A stretch of 32,541 bases of DNA from NCBI GenBank assembly GCA_002412625.1, contig DHVK01000048.1, forward strand, positions 1 through 32,541, in the 5' to 3' direction. The translations under genes were made by a program, and so were the position numbers. The DNA is from Cloacimonetes bacterium UBA5210. Its GTDB lineage: Bacteria; Cloacimonadota; Cloacimonadia; Cloacimonadales; Cloacimonadaceae. How positions within the stretch are numbered: position 1 is the stretch's first letter; every line of letters starts with the position of its first letter. Of this stretch, positions 28,743-32,541 are shown in pieces. The notes under the pieces were generated by a model. It was not told the origin of the DNA, did no database searches, and worked only from the letters and a program-made list of their open reading frames with translations.

Positions 28743-31190
28743 TTATAACAGCTCGCTCCAGATCTTGTTGATCAAGGCCTTGGTCTCCTCATCTCTCATA
28801 TATGAAAGCGGGAATGTGAACAGATAGGCTCTGGAATTCTGATAGACAGTTCCGTTAACCTTTCTGATGCCGATTGTTTTGCCATTCAACAAATCGAACT
28901 GAGCTTGACTGGGTGAAGAGCTATCCTGACCTACTGTTTTGGTAGTAAGGGTGAAGATATCATCTCCGTTGTGATAGGGGTTACCGTTGTCATCCAGGGG
29001 ATAGTAGGCAACGGCTGATAGCCCTTTTCTCATTTCCACCAAAGGATTAAAGCTAGGCGGGTCGGTAATCTGGAGGTTTACGTTGGGATACCCGGCAACA
29101 CCCGTAGCTTGCGTCATGAAGGGATTTGTCTGCAGAGCTCCACCGATGATCTCAAAGCGGGGTCTGTTCGGCAAGCCCAAGGTATTCAGCAGAGTGGTAC
29201 GTTGACCACTCTTGGAAATCTCGGTAGAAAGCGAACTGAACTTCAGAGTATGGGAGATAACCAGATTTCCGCCTTTTTGCATAAAGAGGGACAAAGCGTC
29301 AATCTCCTTCAGGATGTTGCCATCGCTGGTAGGATTATCGCTGTGATAGATCACCATCTTCTTGTCCTGCAGAAGGCCATACGATATATGGCGCTGGCGG
29401 TTGTCCGGGACGGTTCCGTTTACACCTGAACCACCGTACTTTACAACCTTAATCTGGTCTGCACTAAGCCCCAAACCGGATACCATGTTGAGGTACTTTG
29501 CGTCCACGATATCATCCGGAGAAGCAGTTGTGCTGTTCACGTCGTCGTCGATAATCAACACGCCCTGGCGGTTCGCCGGCGGAGAGGATGGATGGATTAA
29601 GAATTCCAGGATTGCTGGATTCTGAGAGTATTTCTCCTGCATATCAACGCAGCGGACTTCGAACTTGTGGCGACCGGGGTCAACTTGCTCTGATGTCAAC
29701 ACAATTGACTGCATCAACGGAGATGATACCGGAATCCTCAGCCAAGTCTTGCCATCCGGATCCACATGATTGTAATCCGCGGGGGGGAAGGCGAGGAAGG
29801 CAAAAGGTTCATCATCATAACGAATATCAAAGTGAGTGATTTCGCTAAAGTAGTTTACCGGAACGCTGGGTGAGTGTTCACTGAGCACCACGTCAACTTT
29901 TTTCTCGTAAGGATCGTCAAGAGGGAAGCTATTGCCGTCTTGTGTTTCGTATTCTCCCCACCAACCCCAACGAACATAAACCTTTAAGTTGTTGGAATGG
30001 ACAGCGGAGAAGGAGCCATCAGTATCGCGGAAGAAGGACGTCGCATAGCGCTGTCTGCCTCCGGCAAGGCTAAATGGCACGGGCTCCTGGTTATAGTCAT
30101 CACCCCAGTCTTCATAATGGTTGTCACCAAGGGCAAGGATCTTTCTGCTGTATAGGGTGGTGCGGGGCCGGAAACCTGGTTTGACTTTGAAATAGATCAT
30201 CGCGGTGCTGTCCGGTTCGGTGCCGGAAGGTAGAGAGAGTACTCCCGCCATATCTGTGGCACGCCCCATAATTCTTGTGGTAGTGTTTTTGGAGGTTCCA
30301 TCTTCATTGTAGTCATAATCAAGCGGAGGAGTGGTATTGGCGGTCAGGCGGTATTCGTCGATTTTATCCTGACCTTCGGTGCTGATCCATCCTGTATCGG
30401 TGCCCGGAACAACAGACCCGTTTGCATCATTAATCTTCATCATGCGAAACTCGAATTTATAGGGTATCGGCAAAATGAACGGATCGGTATCGTGCATGGT
30501 AAACTTTAAGCGGATGCCACTTCCGACATCTCCGCCATTAGGATTACCTTTTGTGGTGTCCAAAAAACAGGTCGGGCGAGGAGAGCTGGTGCGGAACCTG
30601 CGCCAGGCAGATCTATCAACGATGCCACCACGATTGTCGATGGCGATAACTTCAAAGTGTGAAACAAGGGCCAGCGGATTACCCAGTTCATCGGCAGAGT
30701 TAAAATTGATTACGGCATACTTCTGCGAAGTCCAGATTGTGCGGCTGGCTTCAGGATCATCCAGGCCGAGGCTTTGATCAGCACTGGGGAGATAGTGATA
30801 TACCCAGCCTTCTTTGGAATTCCCCAAAAAAGCTGTGCTGTTTATGACGGCATCAGGAATGAGACCATCTTCCACACGGCTGATATGCTGGTAACCGGGG
30901 CTGGGAATGGGTTCCAGGTTTTCATTTAAAACACGAAACGCGTATCCGGAGATAACGCCATCCGGATCATAGGCATTCCAGAAGATTCTTTGCTGAAATG
31001 CATATTCATGATCAAGTGTGTCTATCGTCGCAGGCACATTTTCATCAGTCCAGCCTTCATAGGAGGTTATAGTGATTGTCGGCGGCTTGTTTGCAAATCT
31101 GCTGCCGGACTTTCCACAACCGGTTATGAACAATGCTGAAACTACGAGTAACAAGATGACTGCCAAGAGTTTAGAACTCTTATAATTCAT
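28743..31190 (-). CDS. Large lipoprotein with C-terminal Rossmann/amidotransferase-like domain
   Basis: An 815-aa product with a lipoprotein signal (MNYKSSKLLAVILLLVVSALFITGC, lipobox Cys25). A long beta-rich region of Ig-like or carbohydrate-binding-like modules follows (about 35-530; for example RIFWNAYDPDGVISGYAFRV and GRHKFEVRCVDMQ). From about residue 540 an alpha/beta region reads RQGVLIIDDDV, LQDKKMVIYHSDN and LSLFMQKGGNLVISHTL. This has the layout of class I glutamine-amidotransferase-like (ThuA/DUF4350-type) folds, but I see no Cys-His-Glu triad. The start is ATG 31190, with GGGAGG just upstream, not the in-frame TTG 12 nt earlier. It follows folD by 20 bp and ends before a strong terminator. 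Surface-located function unknown. Confidence 0.82.
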   Translation of the reverse strand: MNYKSSKLLAVILLLVVSALFITGCGKSGSRFANKPPTITITSYEGWTDENVPATIDTLDHEYAFQQRIFWNAYDPDGVISGYAFRVLNENLEPIPSPGYQHISRVEDGLIPDAVINSTAFLGNSKEGWVYHYLPSADQSLGLDDPEASRTIWTSQKYAVINFNSADELGNPLALVSHFEVIAIDNRGGIVDRSAWRRFRTSSPRPTCFLDTTKGNPNGGDVGSGIRLKFTMHDTDPFILPIPYKFEFRMMKINDANGSVVPGTDTGWISTEGQDKIDEYRLTANTTPPLDYDYNEDGTSKNTTTRIMGRATDMAGVLSLPSGTEPDSTAMIYFKVKPGFRPRTTLYSRKILALGDNHYEDWGDDYNQEPVPFSLAGGRQRYATSFFRDTDGSFSAVHSNNLKVYVRWGWWGEYETQDGNSFPLDDPYEKKVDVVLSEHSPSVPVNYFSEITHFDIRYDDEPFAFLAFPPADYNHVDPDGKTWLRIPVSSPLMQSIVLTSEQVDPGRHKFEVRCVDMQEKYSQNPAILEFLIHPSSPPANRQGVLIIDDDVNSTTASPDDIVDAKYLNMVSGLGLSADQIKVVKYGGSGVNGTVPDNRQRHISYGLLQDKKMVIYHSDNPTSDGNILKEIDALSLFMQKGGNLVISHTLKFSSLSTEISKSGQRTTLLNTLGLPNRPRFEIIGGALQTNPFMTQATGVAGYPNVNLQITDPPSFNPLVEMRKGLSAVAYYPLDDNGNPYHNGDDIFTLTTKTVGQDSSSPSQAQFDLLNGKTIGIRKVNGTVYQNSRAYLFTFPLSYMRDEETKALINKIWSELL

Positions 31191-31210
31191 CGATCCTCCC
31201 AAACATCAGG

Positions 31211-32134
31211 TTATAATTTCTTTTGGTTTTCACTAAATATGATGTCGATATATTCGTCAACAGTTTTATTTATCCCGGCAGCGATGAGACTCGCTTTTAC
31301 CAGGTTTAGATACAAAACACTCGTGGTAATGCGCCCGATACCGCCCGGCACCGGGGTAATGGCAGCGGCCTTGGGAGCACAGGCAGCAAAATCGATATCA
31401 CCCACATAGGCAGAACTGCCATCCGCTTTGGTGATTTCGTTGATGCCTACATCGATCAGCACAGAACCCTCTGCCACCATGTCCGCTTTCACAAAGTTCG
31501 GACTTCCTATTGCAGAGATCAGGATATCCGCCTTGCGGCAGATTTCTGCAAGCTTCGCCGTCCGGCTGTGGCACACAGTAACCGTCGCATTTGCATAAGG
31601 TCTTTTCCACAACAGCATATTTGCCAATGGCTTGCCTACCACATTCGACCGCCCCAGAATCACGGTGTTCTTCCCCTGGGGGTCGATTCCGTAATACTTC
31701 AGGGTGTAGAATACGGCGGCGGGGGTACAGGGTAGAAAAGCCTCGTTCTCCATCAGGATTCTGCCCAAATTGACCGGATGCAACGCATCCAGATCCTTGT
31801 CCGGGTTTATACTGATATTGATCACGCTATCATCGATGTCCCCGGGCAATGGCTTTTGGATCATGATGCCATGAACATCAGGGTTGGAATTGGCTTCAAG
31901 TATTATATCAAGTAGCTTTTGCTGACCGCAGTCCGCAGCCAAAGTCAATAGCTCCGCTTCACAGCCAAGTTTGGGCGCGGTGTTCAATATGCTCTGGACA
32001 TAATATGAGCTAGCGGGATCCTCCCCTACCTGAATCAGCAGCATATGGGGCCTCAGGCTGTGTTCGGCAACAATCGTCTTCGAAGCTTTGTTGATCGCCA
32101 GCGCGATAGCTTTTCCGGATAGTTCTGTGGGCAT
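31211..32134 (-). CDS. folD: FolD-family methylene-tetrahydrofolate dehydrogenase, atypical active site
   Basis: A 307-aa FolD homologue of one-carbon metabolism (NADP-dependent oxidation of 5,10-methylene-THF; cyclohydrolase step in bifunctional members). It has GIMIQKPLP (Gln93), PDKDLDALHP (Asp116), FLPCTPAAV, the nucleotide-binding GRSNVVGKPLANML, ADILISAIG and TPVPGGIG. Oddly, the motif that should read YVxxKxK has YVQSILN. The position of the catalytic cyclohydrolase Lys (Lys56 of E. coli FolD) is Asn51, and the nearby Lys is Ile. The near-invariant GPMT after PGGxG is GRIT. The reading was checked base by base around 31980-32010. It may be dehydrogenase-only or specialised. The ATG abuts the ymdB TAA, with GGAGG in the ymdB end. 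Confidence 0.9.
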   Translation of the reverse strand: MPTELSGKAIALAINKASKTIVAEHSLRPHMLLIQVGEDPASSYYVQSILNTAPKLGCEAELLTLAADCGQQKLLDIILEANSNPDVHGIMIQKPLPGDIDDSVINISINPDKDLDALHPVNLGRILMENEAFLPCTPAAVFYTLKYYGIDPQGKNTVILGRSNVVGKPLANMLLWKRPYANATVTVCHSRTAKLAEICRKADILISAIGSPNFVKADMVAEGSVLIDVGINEITKADGSSAYVGDIDFAACAPKAAAITPVPGGIGRITTSVLYLNLVKASLIAAGINKTVDEYIDIIFSENQKKL

Positions 32135-32541
32135 TTAAACCTCCACCTGGTATCGGAGCCTTTTGATGGAGCCGGCGCGGCCTGTGGCAGGGTCTGCGTC
32201 CACCAGAATTGCGTTTACCATCAGTCCCCGGTCCGAGGTTTCAAACCGATGCGGGACCGAGCTTGTCAGCTTTTCAAGAATAATGTCCTTACGCACACCG
32301 ATCACGCTATCATGAGCGCCGGTCATGCCGACATCAGTTATATAAGCGGTGCCTTCCGGCAGCACTTCTTCATCAGCGGTTTGGATGTGGGTGTGGGTTC
32401 CCGCCAAAACGGTCGCCCTGCCATCCATAAACCAACCCAGGGCACGCTTTTCCGAAGTGGATTCGGCGTGGACATCAACGAAGAGCGGGACGCTGTCCGT
32501 GCGCAATTGCCAGAAACTTGCGAAGGCTTCAAAAGGCGAAT
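32135..32541 (-). CDS. ymdB: YmdB-family metallophosphoesterase (5' end outside window)
   Basis: The C-terminal ~135 residues of a TIGR00282/YmdB-type metallophosphoesterase; the frame stays open to the right edge. Visible landmarks are SPFEAFASFWQL, VDVHAESTSEKRALGWFMDGRATVLAGTHTHIQTADEEVLPEGTAYITDVGMTG and HDSVIGVRKD. The His in DVHAE and the two in GTHTH belong to the di-metal centre. Characterised relatives hydrolyse cyclic nucleotides such as 2',3'-cyclic ones and influence RNA turnover and biofilm formation. It is translationally adjacent to folD (stop at 32135, folD ATG at 32134). Confidence 0.93.
   Translation of the reverse strand, partial: SPFEAFASFWQLRTDSVPLFVDVHAESTSEKRALGWFMDGRATVLAGTHTHIQTADEEVLPEGTAYITDVGMTGAHDSVIGVRKDIILEKLTSSVPHRFETSDRGLMVNAILVDADPATGRAGSIKRLRYQVEV

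Noticed and set aside
1..32541. tRNA genes, rRNA, CRISPR arrays, transposases, integrases, riboswitches
   Set aside because: None recognised by eye; the islet carries no mobility gene. A covariance-model scan would be needed to exclude small RNAs.

Overview
The window looks like a chromosomal segment of an uncultured bacterium of the FCB (Fibrobacterota-Chlorobiota-Bacteroidota) superphylum. Candidatus Cloacimonadota is my best guess. This is an inference from three things. There are gingipain/PorU-like C25 peptidases with a C-terminal YPNP-type (FlgD-Ig-like/sorting) module beside a PorV-like outer-membrane protein. The prolyl-tRNA synthetase is the short form that lacks the editing insertion. 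The genes are packed with many 1-41 nt overlaps. I saw no rRNA, tRNA, CRISPR, transposase or integrase.

Layout. (1) 1-3578, + strand: the C-terminal part of a PorU-like peptidase, cysS, a membrane-anchored beta-propeller and a tiny protein-kinase-fold protein, all nearly abutting. (2) 3579-6220: an accessory islet. Two divergently oriented paralogues of an unknown ~150-aa family flank an AT-rich 305-aa gene. The 466-bp divergent spacer carries nested and interlocked inverted repeats and promoter/operator-like sequences. (3) 6221-8491, - strand: dciA(DUF721)-rpe-ffh. (4) 8502-17188, - strand: one long apparent operon read from 17188 downward. It runs SLBB exopolysaccharide export protein, Wzz/BY-kinase, ispE, prs, rplY, pth, rpsF, ssb, rpsR, DUF2232 membrane protein, rplI and a small membrane protein, and ends at a clear intrinsic terminator. 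(5) 17515-28342, - strand: proS-cinA-purD-C25 peptidase-PorV-like-lipoprotein, again tightly coupled. (6) 28743-32541, - strand: ymdB (partial)-folD-large lipoprotein, ended by a strong hairpin terminator.

The window mixes core translation/replication genes (cysS, proS, ffh, bL9, bS18, bS6, bL25, pth, ssb, dciA) and core metabolism (rpe, prs, purD, ispE, folD) with cell-envelope genes (exopolysaccharide export, C25 secretion/processing, lipoproteins). The most interesting observations are the following. A two-copy intergenic element is built of helically phased 11-bp repeats (17321-17403 and 28601-28672). A pseudoknot-like set of interlocked inverted repeats lies at 4274-4326. A FolD homologue lacks the cyclohydrolase lysine. 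A BY-kinase has twelve consecutive tyrosines and heads a ribosomal-protein operon that it overlaps by 41 nt. A C25 peptidase/PorV-like pair sits translationally coupled behind purD.
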